Positions 21,329 to 33,400 of a stretch of 38,197 bases of DNA are shown one piece after another. A program made the translations under genes and the position numbers. Under the pieces are notes generated by a model that saw only the letters and a list, made by a program, of their open reading frames with translations, was not told the DNA's origin and did not search any database. The DNA is from Actinomycetota bacterium (lineage in GTDB: Bacteria > Actinomycetota > Thermoleophilia > Gaiellales > Gaiellaceae): NCBI GenBank assembly GCA_004366385.1, contig SIRU01000006.1, positions 1-38,197 on the forward strand, in the 5' to 3' direction. How positions within the stretch are numbered: the first letter of the stretch is position 1; each line of letters starts with the position of its first letter.

Positions 21329-21381
21329 GAGCGGCTCCGGGATCGGGGGCGGAGCCGCTCTCGTCCTGGGCCCGGGACGAG
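21329..21381 (-). terminator. Two GC-rich hairpins behind the upstream giant gene
   Basis: A near-palindrome (21360-21381, arms CTCGTCC and GGACGAG) abuts a perfect 11-bp stem with a 10-nt loop (21329-21339 with 21350-21360). They lie 29-82 nt past the stop of the upstream gene. No T-tract follows, so termination strength is uncertain. The second stem and its loop nearly match the terminator hairpin at 39-67 of the other gene. Confidence 0.55.
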
Positions 21382-21409
21382 CCCGGGACACAGTTTTCTA
21401 TAGGGGCCG

Positions 21410-24400
21410 CTACGACGGCCTGAAGGTGAGCACCAGCTGCGGCGGGCTCTCGCCCTTCTCGCGGGCGTGGAACTGCTGCTCCGCGTCCTGGTTCTCGGTC
21501 GCGTCGCGGATCAGGAAGCCGTTGTTCGAGCCGCTCGAGTACATGCTCGAGACGATGGTCGTGACGCCCCACTGCCTGTAGCCTGCGCCCGAGGTCGTCG
21601 TGACCGCCGACCCGATGGTCGCGGGCTGGTTCGACCAGGTGACGGTCGACTCGTTCCATACGGCGTTGGCGCGGAAGGCCTGGAGCGTGCGCGTCCCGGA
21701 CGAGGCCGACGCGGCGAACAGGCGCAGCGTGGCGGTGTCGAGGACGCAGCCCGACGGGATCGCCGGCAGGTTGAACCTGACGAGCGCGCGCATCGCGTTG
21801 CTTCCGCTCTTGGACATGACCTTGAGGATCCCGTCGGAGCCGTTGTTCGAGCTCGGGCTGCCCTGGCTGATCCAGGAGTCCGCGACCGCCGTGACCGTCT
21901 GAGCGGTGCCGCAGTTCGCGCCGCCGCCGCCGCCGCCCGACTGGATCGTCCACGTGTAGGTCGCGGGCGTCGCGTCGGTGTTGCCGGCCGGGTCGGTCGC
22001 GCGCACCTGGAAGGTGTGCGTGCCGACCGCGAGGTTGCTGTAGCTCGCCGGCGACGTGCAGGCGGTGAAGGAGCCGCCGTCGAGCGCGCACTGGAAGGTC
22101 GAGCCGGCCTCGGACGAGGTGAAGCTGAAGGACGCGCTCGTGCTCGTGGTGGTCGTGCCCGGGCCGTTCGTGATGACCGTCTCCGGCGCGGTCGTGTCGA
22201 CCGTCCAGGTGTACTGGGCGGGCTGCGGGTCGACGTTGCCCGCCTGGTCCTTCGCGCGGACGTTGAAGATGTGCGAGCCCTGGGCGAGGCCGGAGTACGA
22301 CGTCGGCGACGTGCACGCGCTCCAGGCGCCGCCGTTGAGCTGGCACTCGAAGGTGAGCGCTGCGGGAGCGGTGACGTTGTCGACGCCGGTGAACGTGAAC
22401 GTGGCGGACGTGCTCGACGAGGCGGCGAGCGGCGAGCCCGTTATCGTCGTGTCGGGCGGCGTCGAGTCGCCGGAGCTCGAGGGCGGCGGCGCCGCGCCGC
22501 TCCAGAGCTTCAGCACGAGCAGCGGCCGGTTCGTGCTCTCCTCGCGGGCGTGGAACTGCTGCTCCGCGTCCTGGTTCTCCGTGGCGTCACGGATGAGGAA
22601 GCCGTTATTGCCGCCGAGGTACTGCTCCTGCACGAGGCTGGCGACGTTCCAGTCGCGGTAGCCGGTGCCGGAGGTCGTGACCGCGGCGCCGCCGGTCGTC
22701 GCGGGCTGGTTCGCCCAGGTGACGCCGCTCTCCGTCCAGGCGGCGCCGAGCTGGATCGCCTGCAGCGTCCGGTTCGCCGCGCCCGACTTCGCGAAGATGC
22801 GGAGGGACGCGTACTCGACCGAGCAGCCCTGCGGCATGGTCGGCAGGTTGAAGCGGACGACCGCGCGGAGGTTCCCGTTGCCGCTCTTCGACATGACCTT
22901 CAGGATCGAGTCGGAGCCCTTGTTGCTGGTCGACGAGCTCTGGTCGATCCAGGCGTCCGCGGCCGCGGTCAGCGTCTGCTCGGTGCCGCAGTTGACCGGG
23001 CTCTGCACCGTCCACCCGTACGTCGCCGGGGTCGGGTCGACGTTGCCGGCGGCGTCGGTCGCGCGGACGCGGAACGTGTGCGAGCCGACGGCGAGGCCGG
23101 AGTACGACGCCGGGGACGCACAGCCGCTCCAGGCGCCGGTGTCGAGCTGGCACTGGAAGGTGAGCGTGCCCGGGACGTCGTCGCTGGCGGAGAAGGAGAA
23201 CGACGCGCTCGTGTCGATCGTCGTCGCGGGCGGCTGCCCGGTGATCGTCGTCTCGGGCGGCGTCGTGTCGGTGAGCTCCTGCACCGTCCACGTCCAGGTC
23301 GCGGGCGTCGCATCGGTGTTCTCGGCGGCGTCGGTCGCGCGCACCTGGAAGGTGTGCGAGCCGACGGCGAGGCCGGAGTACGTCGCCGGCGAGGTGCAGG
23401 CGGCGAAGTCGGCGCCGTCGAGCGAGCACTCGAACGAGAGCAGGCTTGAGACTGTCCCGTCGTCCGTGCCGGTGAAGGCGAACGCCGCGGACGTGTTCGT
23501 CGTGAGCGCCGCCGGCTGGCCGGTGATGGACGTCTCCGGTGCGGTGACGTCCCTCACCGTCCATGTGTACGTGGCCGGGGACGGATCCACGTTGCCGGCG
23601 GCGTCGACGGCCTGCACCGAGAAGGTGTGCGTGCCGGGTGCGAGGCCCGTGTAGCTCTTGGGCGACGTGCACGCGCCGAGCGGGCCGTCGTCGAGCTGGC
23701 AGCGGAAGGTCGGGCTCGCCGTCACGTCGTCCGTGCCGGAGAACGTGAAGGTCGCGTTGCCGCTGTCGGTCGACGCCGGCGGGCCCGAGTCGATCGTCGT
23801 CTCGGGTGCCGTCGAGTCGAGCACCGTCCACGCGTGGTTCGCCGGGCTCAGGTCGTGGTTGCCGGCCGCGTCGACCGCGCGCACGCGGAAGGTGTGCGCG
23901 CCGACGGCGACGCTGTACGTCGCCGGCGACGTACAGGCGGCGAAGTCGGCGCCGTCGAGCGAGCACTCGAACGTGAGGCTGACGGCCGGCGTGTGGTTGT
24001 CGGTGCCGGCGAACGCGAAGGTCGCGCTCGTGCTGGTCGTGGACGGATCGGGCTTCGCGGTGATCCCGGTGTCCGGCGGCGTGACGTCGGTGACCTGCCA
24101 CATGTAGGTCGCCGGGGTCGGGTCGACGTTGCCGGCGCCGTCGATCGCGCGCACCTGGAACGTGTGCGTCGCGATGGTGAGGCCGGTGTACGTCGCCGGC
24201 GACGAGCAGCCGGTGAACGCTGCGCCGTCGAGCGAGCACTGGAAGCCGAAGCCCGCGATCGTGACGTCGTCGTTGGCCGTGAAGGAGAACGACGCGGTCG
24301 TGCTGCCCGACGAGGCCGGCGGGCCGTTCGTGATCGTCGTGTCGGGCGGTGTCGTGTCGTTGACCGTCCACGTGGAGCTCGCCGCGGCGCCCGTGTTGCC

Positions 24401-27400
24401 GGCCGCGTCCGTCGCGCGCACCCGGAACGTGTGCGAGCCGGGGAAGAGGCCGCTGACGGTCTCGGGCGACTCGCAGGCGGCGAACGGCGCGCCGTCGATC
24501 GAGCACTCGAAGGTGATGGCCGCGGCGCCGGAGACGTCGTCCGTCGCCGAGAAGGTGAACGTGGCCGACGTGTCGTCGGTCGAGGCGTCGGGCCCGCCGT
24601 CGATGGTCGTCACGGGCGCGATCGTGTCGAGGACCTCCCACGTGGCGCTCGCGGCCGCGCCCGTGTTCCCGGCTGCGTCGGTTGCGCGCACCTGGAAGGT
24701 GTGGTCGCCGACGGCGAGGCCCGAGTACGTCGCGGGCGAGGTGCAGGCCACGAACGGGGCGCCGTCGAGCGAGCACTCGAAGGTGAAGCCCGAGGTCGTG
24801 ACATCGTCCGTCGCCGTGAACTCGAAGGTCGCTGAGGTCGCGCCTGTGGCCGCGGCCGGCGAGCCCGTGATCTCCGTCACCGGCGCCGTCGTGTCGAGGA
24901 CCTCCCACGTGGCGCTCGCGGCCGCGCCGGTGTTGCCGGCTGCGTCGGTCGCGCGCACCCGGCAGGTGTGGTCGCCGACGGCGAGGCCGGAGTACGCGGC
25001 CGGCGACGTGCAGGCTGCGAACTCGGCGCCGTCGAGCGAGCACTCGTAGGTCAGGCCGGTCGCGGGCGTGACGTCGTCGCTGCCGGTGAACGAGAAGCTC
25101 GCGGACGTGTCGCCGGTCTGGGCGTCGGGCTGCGCCGTGATTGTCGTCACCGGCCCGGTCGTGTCGAGGACCTCCCATGTCCGGGTCGCGGGCGTCGCGT
25201 CGGTGTTGCCGGCGGCGTCGGTCGCGCGCACCTGGAAGGTGTGGTCGCCGACGGAGAGGCCGGAGTACGTCGCGGGCGAGGTGCAGGCCGCGAACTCGGC
25301 GCCGTCGAGCGAGCACTCGAAGGTGAAGCCGCCGGCGGTCGTGACGTCGTCGGTCGCGGTGAACTCGAAGGTCGCGGACGTGTCGCCGGTGGCGGCCGGC
25401 GGGCCGTCGGTGACGAGCGTGCTCGGCGCCGTCGTGTCGAGGATCTCCCACGTGTAGGTCGCGGGCGTCGGGTCGGTGTTCCCCGCCTCGTCCGTCGCGC
25501 GCACCCGGAGGGTGTGCGAGCCGGCGGCGAGGCCGCTGTACCCGGCCGGCGACGTGCAGGCTGCGAAGTCGGCGCCGTCGAGCGAGCACTCGAACGTCAG
25601 GTCGCCTGCGGCCGACGTGTCGTCGGAGCCGCCGAACGCGAAGCTCGCGGCCGTGCCGGGAGTCGGCGAGTCGGGCCCGCTCGTGATCGTCGTGTCGGGC
25701 GCCTTCGTGTCGAGCACCGTCCAGGTGTGGCTCTCGGGCGTCGGGTCGACGTTGCCCGCTGCGTCCACGGCGCGCACGAGGAAGGTGTGCTGGCCGACGC
25801 CGACGGCGTCGTTCTCGTACACGACCGGGCTCACGCAGGGCACCCAGTCGCTGCCGTCGAGCGAGCACTCGAACGTGAGCTCCTCGGCCGCGGTGAAGTT
25901 GTCGCTGCCCGAGAAGTGGAAGATCACGGAGCCGGAGAAGACCGCCAGCCCGGTGTCGGGCGGCGTGACGTCCGGCGACTCCCACGTGTGGCTCGCGGTG
26001 CCGACGTTGCCGACCGAGTCGGCCGTGCGGACCTCGAACGTGCGCGTGCCCGGATCGAGGTCGACGTACTCGACTCCGCTGGAGCACGGCACGAACTCGC
26101 CGCCGTCGAGCGAGCACTGGAACGCGAACGGGCCCTCGTCGAGGTTGTCGCTCGCGGAGAAGGTGAACGTCGCGGTGTCGCCGACCGTGATCGCCGCGAG
26201 GTCGATCACCGGCGCGCTCAGGTCGATCGTCCACGTGTACGTCTTCGGCTCGAGCTCGACGTTCCCCCACGTATCGACGGCGTACACCGTGAAGGTGCGG
26301 GTCCCGGCGCTGAGATTCGTGAACGTGAAGCCGGAGGTGCACGGCTGCGTCGCCGCGGTGCCGAGCGCGCAGAAGAACGTCGCGGGCTCGTTCGACTCGA
26401 AGACGAAGGTGGCGCTCTTCGACGAGGTCGGGTCGGCCGGCCCGGAGACGATCGTCGTCACCGGCGCCGTCAGGTCGGCGACCTCCCACTCGAACTCGGC
26501 CGGGAAGAGGCTCTCGTGCCCGGCTGCGTTGATCGCCTTCACGTACAGCGTCTGCTCGCCGAGCGGCAGGTTCGTGTACGTCACCGGCGACTCGCAGGGC
26601 TGCCAGACGGTGGTCGTTTCGTCGTGGTCGAGGAGGCACTCGAACGTGCTGTTCGGCTGGTCGCTGGAGAGCTCGAAGGTCGCCGTCCTGCTCTCGGTCT
26701 CGATGCTGTCGGGCGTGCTCGGGTCCTGATCCACCAGGGTCGAGTCGATCGTCGCGACCGGCCGCGCGAGCACCGTCCAGGTGTGCGTGGCCGGGGTGAG
26801 GTCGTAGTAGCCGGCGGCGTTGAGCGCGCGGACGCGCAGCGTGTGCGTGCCGAGGAGCGCGAAGAACCGGTACTGCGCCGCGCACGAGTTCCAGGGCGCG
26901 TTGTCGAGCGAGCACTGGAAGGTCACGGTCTGCTGATCCGAGGTGAACGCGAAGTCGGTGAGTGCACCGCCGTACGCGGTCTCGAGCGACGGGTCGTCCG
27001 GGTAGAGGCCGATCTCCGTGTCGGGCGAGAGACCGGGCGCCTCGGCGACGCCGAACGGCGACAGGCTGGAGACCGAGCCGCAGACCACGGTGATCCCGCT
27101 GACCACCTTGATCGAGGTGGCGACGTCGACCCACGCCCCGCCCTCGAAGTGGAGCAGGTGCGGCTCGTCGAGGCCGCCGGTCGGCAGGCAGATCTCGATC
27201 GTGCCCGAGTACGAGGCGGTCGTCGAGATGTCGAAGAAGATCGCGCTTGCACCCGTGTAGCCGTCGGGCAGCGTCGTCGAGCCGCTCATGATCGAGAGCG
27301 ACGTGAGCCCGGCGCCGGTCACGTTCTGGAACGTGGCGGAGGCGCCGCCGCCGAGATCGACGGTCACGCCGGTGCCGACCGAGGTGTTGTCGTCCTCGGC

Positions 27401-30400
27401 CGCGACGACCGTCCAGGTGTGGCTCGCGGGCGTCGGGTCGACGTTGCCGTCCGCGTCGATCGCGCGCACCTCGAGCGTGTGCTCGCCCGGCTCGAGCCCG
27501 GTGAGGCCGAGCGGCGACGTGCAGGCCGTGAACTCTCCGACTCCGTCGAGGCGGCACTGGAAGGTGATCAGCGCCGCCGGCGTCAGGTTGTCGCTGCCGC
27601 TGAAGAAGATCGAAGCCGTCGTGCTCGTCGTCGGCCCGGCGAGCCCGACGTCGATCGACGTGTCGGGCGGGATCGCGTCGGGCGCGTCGATCGTCCACGT
27701 GAACGACGCGGGCGGGTTCTCGACGACGCCGAGGAGCGTCGTGGCGCGGACCTGGAAGAGGTGCTCGCCGTTGGTCAAGCCGGTGTACGTCACCGTGCCG
27801 GAGTTGCACGCCGTCCAGCCGCCGGTCAGCACCTGCGGGTCGGCCGGGTCGAGGCGGCACTCGTACGTCGAGCCGGGCTGGTCGAAGAAGGTGAACGTCG
27901 CGTCGGGGCTCTCGGTCACGCCGGCCACGAGCGGCGGCCCGCCGGTGATGACCGTGCTCGGCGGGGCGACGACCTGCCACGTGTACGACGCCGGCGTCGG
28001 GTCCGTGAGCGGCACGGCGTCGATGGCGCGGACCTCGAACGTCCTCGTCCCGCCGGGCAGCCCTGTGAGCGTCAGCGGGGACGAGCACTCCGCGAACGGA
28101 GCGCCGTCGAGGGAGCACTCGAAGCCGAGCTGCTCCGGCAGCGTCCCGTTGTCGGTGCCGGTGAACGCGAACGTGACGTCGGACCCGGACGGGATCAGCG
28201 CCGACGGGGCCTGCGTGATGATCGTGTTCGGCGGCGCATCGTCCGTGATCACCCACTCGTGCGTCGCCTGGAGCTCGGCCGCGAGCAGGTGCGGCTTCCA
28301 CGCGGTCACGGTGAACGTGTGAGGGTTCTGGTCGCCCGCGAGCAGGACAGGCTGATCCGGGTTCGGGTAGGTGAACGGCGACGCGCACGGCAGGATCGGG
28401 CCGGTGTCGAGCTGGCACTGGAAGAACGCCAGCGGGTCGCTCGACTCGAACTCGAACGTCGCCGTCGGCTCGACCGTCGGGTTGGCGGGCGCGCTCGTGA
28501 TCGCGACGTCCGGCGCGGTCAGATAGCCGCTCTGCCACTCGAAGACCGCCGCCTCCGGATCGGGCGTGCCGTACTGGCCGACCGCGAGGACGCTGAACAC
28601 GTGCGTCCCGTAGGCGACGCCCGTGTACTCCACCGGCGACGTGCACGGCGTGTACTGCGGAGGCGCCATCGACACGGTGCTGAGCCGGCAGAGGAACGTC
28701 GTCCCGGGCGTGTCGGACGAGAACTCGAACGTGATCGACTGCTCTTCGGTCAGGAGCTCGGCGGTCAGGTCGAAGACGGGCGTGGTGCCGTCGAAGACGC
28801 CGTCGATGAAGGTGTCGGGCTCGGCCTCGACGACGAACGCGTAGCCGTCCGCCGGTGCCGGCGTCGGGTCGGCGTTCTCGACCACGTCGAGCGCGCGGAC
28901 GGAGAAGCGGTACGGGCCGGCCGCGAGGTCGGCGAACGCGATGTCGTGGGCGAACGCGTCGTCGAGCACGGTCGTCCCGTCGATCCACGTGAGCGGCTCG
29001 CCGCACTCCTCCCACGTCTCGTCGCCTGCGACCTCGGTGTTGTCGAGCATGCACTCGAAGGTCAGGTTGTAGGACGAGCCGAGGTCGTCGTCGCCGCGGA
29101 AGTGGAAGCGGAGGCCGGGCTCGATGAACTGCGGCGGGCCGATCTCGGTCACGCCGAGGAACACCGTGTTGGGCGCGTCGACGTCCTGCACCGCCCACTC
29201 GTACACGGCGGGGGAGAGGTCCACCACCTGCGCGCCCTCGAGCGTCGTGTGCTGGTTGACGGCGCGCACCTGGAACGTGTGCTCCAGCGGCTCGCCGTCC
29301 ACGCCGGGCAGGAAGTAGCCGGCGTTGTGGGGCGACGTGCAGGGCACGAAGAGCGAGTCGTCGACCGAGCACTGGAAGGTCGCGCCGACCTGGTTGCTCT
29401 CGAACTCGAAGATCGCCGTGCCCGCGCCGGACACGAGCGGCGGGCCGGTGAGGATCTCCGTGTCGGGCTCGCCCAGCGTCGTCCACACGTACGGGCCTGC
29501 CGGCGTCTGCCAGTCGACGTTCGGCGTCGGCTCCGCGAAGTCGATCGCGCGGACGAAGAGCCAGCGCGTGCCCGAGCTGAGGCCCTCGAGGATGTGCACG
29601 GCGCCGCACTCGGTCCAGCCGGTCGCCGGCGCGGACGCGGGCACGTTCGGGTTCTCGGCCGTCAGCGTGCCCATGACGCACTCGAACTCGGCGGGCTCGT
29701 TGCTGGCGAACGCGAAGATCGCGTCGGGGCCGGAGTTCGCCGGGTCCGGGCCGGAGACGATGAACGTGTCGGGCGGCGTCGTGTCGGGCGGCGTCACGAT
29801 CGTCCACTCCCAGTAGGCCGGCGAGATGTCGCGGTTGCCGTCCGGGTCGACCGCGCGCACGTGGAAGACGTGCAGGCCGGCCGCGAGCGGGCCCTCGATG
29901 ACGTGCGGCGACGTGCAGGGCACGAACTCGCCCTCGTCGAGCATGCACTCGAACTGGTTCACCGGCGAGCCGTCGAGGAGCTCGAAGCCCTCGAACTCGA
30001 ACGTGGCCGACGTCTCGGTCGTCTCCTGCTCGGGGCCGCTCAGGATCTCGGTGTCGGGCGCGGACAGGTCGAGGACCGTCCACGTGCGCGTCGCGCCGAC
30101 CGGGTCGACGTTCCCGGCCTCGTCGATCGCCTGCACGAGGAGCGTGTACTCGCCCGGCGCCGTGACCTCGATCTGCTCCGGCGACTCGCAGTTGCCGAGG
30201 TTCTCGCCGTTGAGCGTGCACAGGAAGTCGAGCTCGAGCGCGGGCGTGAAGTCGTCCGTGCCGGAGAACTCGAAGGTCGAGATGAAGTTGGGCGTCGTGC
30301 CGGTCGGGCCCCTCGTGATGACGGTCGAGGGCGGCGTGACGTCCGGCCCGATGATCTCCCACTCGTAGAGCGCGGGCGTCAGGTCGGGCCAGCCGAGGAT

Positions 30401-33400
30401 GTTCATCGCCTGCACCATGAACTCGTGCTCGCCCTCGCCGAGCGGGCCGACCGTGTACGGCGACTCGCAGTAGAACCAGGGAGCGCCGTCGACCGAGCAC
30501 AGCGTCACGGCCAGCGGGTCGTCCGACCAGAAGGTGAAGGTCGCCGATCCGCTCGTCGTGGTCGGGATGCCTTCCGCGTTCAGGTCGCCGGTCGGGCCGC
30601 TCAGGATGTACGTCTCGGGCGCCATCCCGGCCGAGGCCTCCGCGATCGCGAACGGCGAGAGGCTCTCGGCGAGGCCGCAGATCTTCGCGGTCGCGCCGAA
30701 CGGGTTGTTCAGGCTCGTGACGTCGATCCAGAGCTCGCCGTCGAAGTGGAGCAGGCGGACGCGCTGCGTCGAGTAGTTCTCCGGGTCGTACGTCAGACAG
30801 ACGGTGACGGGCTCGGAGAAGACGGCCGTCGTCGAGATGTCGTAGACGACGCCGCCGCCGTAGCCCTCGGGCAGCGGCGGGGCGCCGCCGAGCTGCTCGA
30901 CGGACGTGAAGCCGGCGGCCTCGACCCCGAAGAAGGTGACGGTGGCGTTGCCGGTGGCTCCCGGCTGCGGCAGCGTCACGGTGACGTTGGCGCCGACGGG
31001 CGTGTTGTTCGCCCCGGGCGGGGAGACCGTCCACGTGCGCACGGCGGGCGTCTCGTCGACGTTGCCGGACGCGTCGGTCGCCTGCGCCGTGAAGGTGTAC
31101 GTCGTGCCGGGCACGAGGTCGGTGAGCGCGGTGACGATGCCCTGCTCGCAGCCCTCCTGCACGCCGTTCAGCGTGCAGGTGACGACCGCCAGCGGGTCGT
31201 CGGAGCTGACGCCGAGGTACGCGGAGGTCGAGAACGTGGTCGCCGCCGGGCCGAAGGCGATGTACGTCTCGGGCGGCGTGAAGTCCTGGACCGTCCAGGT
31301 GTGCGTCGCCGGCACCGGCTCGAACTCGAGCGGCGCCCCGGTCCAGTCGACGCCGGTGTAGTGGGTCTGCACCCGGAAGGTGTGTGCGCCGGGCCAGAGG
31401 TTCGTGTACGTCTTCGGCGACGTGCAGAGGCCGAACGGCTTTCCGTCCAGCGAGCAGTAGTAGGTCGCGCCCGGATCGAGCGGCTGGGTCGAGAACTCGA
31501 ACGTGACCGTGGTGTCGGTCGTGTCGCCGGGGCCGGAGGTGATCACCGCGGCGGGCGGCAGGACGGTGAACTCGACGTCCTCCCAGGCGCCGATGTTGTT
31601 GAACGGATCGACCGCCCGCACCGCGAACAGGTGCGGCCCGAGGCCGAGGTTCTCGTACGTGACGCCCGAGGTGCACGGCGCCGGCGTCGTCGTGGTGCCG
31701 GGGTTGAAGCGGCCGTCGAGCCAGCAGTGGAAGGTGACGCCGGGGACGTCGCTCGTGAAGGTGAAGGTCGCGGTCCGGCTCGTGGACTCCTCCACCTCGA
31801 CGCCGGGCCCGCTCAGGATCGTCGTCGTCGGCGGGGGGGCGACGAACCACGTGTACACGTCGCACCAGCTCGTGCCGGGGCTGAACGGGCCGGTCTCCGG
31901 CACCGTGCACGTGTTCGGCGTGTTGTCGGCCAGGTTCGCCGCGTCGATCGCCCGCACGCGGAGCGTGTGCGTCCCGCGCGCGAGGTCGCCGAACTGCTGC
32001 GGTGAGACGCAGGAGCTCCACGAGGTGGTCGAGTCGAGCGCGCACTCGTAGCGCAGGCCCGACGCCGGCGTGCGGTTGTCCGAGCCGGTGAACGTGAACG
32101 TCGCCGTGGTGCTCAGCGTCCCGTTCTGCGGGCCGGTGAGGATGCGCGTCGTCGGGCGGGTCGTGTCGGGCCCGAGCTCGACGCGCCACTCGTACACCGC
32201 CTCCTCGCCGACGATGCCCTGCGGGTTGATCGCGCGGATCTCGACCTCGTTGTCGCCGCTCGTGACCACCCAGGCGGCGAAGGTGAAGACGACGGGATCC
32301 GTCTCGGCCGGGTCGGCGGGCGTGTTGCACGGCGCGAAGTCGCCGCCCTCGAACGAGCACTCGAACGTCGAGCCGGGCTGGTCGGCGCGGAAGGTGAAGA
32401 TCGCGCTCTCGCTCGAGCTGTACGGCAGCGCGGCGACGCCCGTAGCCGGGTCGATCTTGCCGGCGGGGCCGCTGAGGATCGTCGTGACCGGCGGGGCCGC
32501 CACGGTGAGCGCGCGGGTCGCCGGGATGCTGCCGTTGCCCATGAGGTCGAACGCCCGCACGGCGACCGTGTACGTGCCCGGGTCGAGGCCGTTGACGCTG
32601 TGCGGCGACGTGCACGTCGGCACCGAGCCCCACTGGACGTCGGCCACGCTCTGCTGCTCGGAGATGACCGTGCACCGGTACACGAGCCGGCCCATCGGGG
32701 TCGCGTTGTCTGAGCCGAAGAACGTGTACGGATCGGCCTCGGCGACGGTGGCGCCGTCAGCGGGCCCGCCGGAGATCGACACGGTCGGCGGCGTCGCGTC
32801 CGCGATCGGCGTCCAGGTGAACGAGGCCGGCGTCGGATCCGGGTTGCCCTCGAAGTCGGGCTGCGTGGGCGGCGGGAACTCGAGCTCCGCCATGTCGACC
32901 GCGCGCACCCAGAACGTCTTCTCGACGAGGCCCATGAGCGGGTCGGCGTACGTGTACGCGTCGAGGAGGTTGAACGGGCTGAAGCACGGGAGCCAGAGGT
33001 TCTGGTTCGGCGGCTGGGTGCCGAACGTGAGCTGGCACTCGAACCGGAGCAGGAACTCGGGCGTCAGGTCGTCGGCGCCGCTGAACTCGAAGGTCGTCGC
33101 GCTCAGGTCCGCCACGATCGGCGTGCTCTCGATGAACGTCTCCGGCGGCAGCGTGTCCGCCGGGTCGACGATCTCCCACTCGTACACGGCGGGCTCGAGC
33201 TCGGCCGCGGAGGCGAAGCCCTCGACCTCCGCGAACACCTCGAGGACGTGGTCGCCCGGCGCGAGCGCGTAGGCGAACGGATCGTTCGCCGGGAGCCCGA
33301 CGCCGAGGCCTGCGCGGAACGGCGACGCGCACGGGAAGAAGTCGCCCGGGTCGAGGCTGTCGAAGCGACACCAGAACTCGGCGCCCTCGACGTTCGCCGT

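Noticed and set aside
21161-21423. Small open frames in the intergenic gap on both strands
   Set aside because: They overlap the hairpins and gene ends, have no recognisable motif or good ribosome binding site, and fit chance in GC-rich DNA.
22605-32675. Long alternative minus-strand frames (also 5-6322, 8918-15028, 15830-20782)
   Set aside because: They are shifted frames of the same genes. They read as Arg/His-rich shadow sequence while the main frame has clear repeats throughout.
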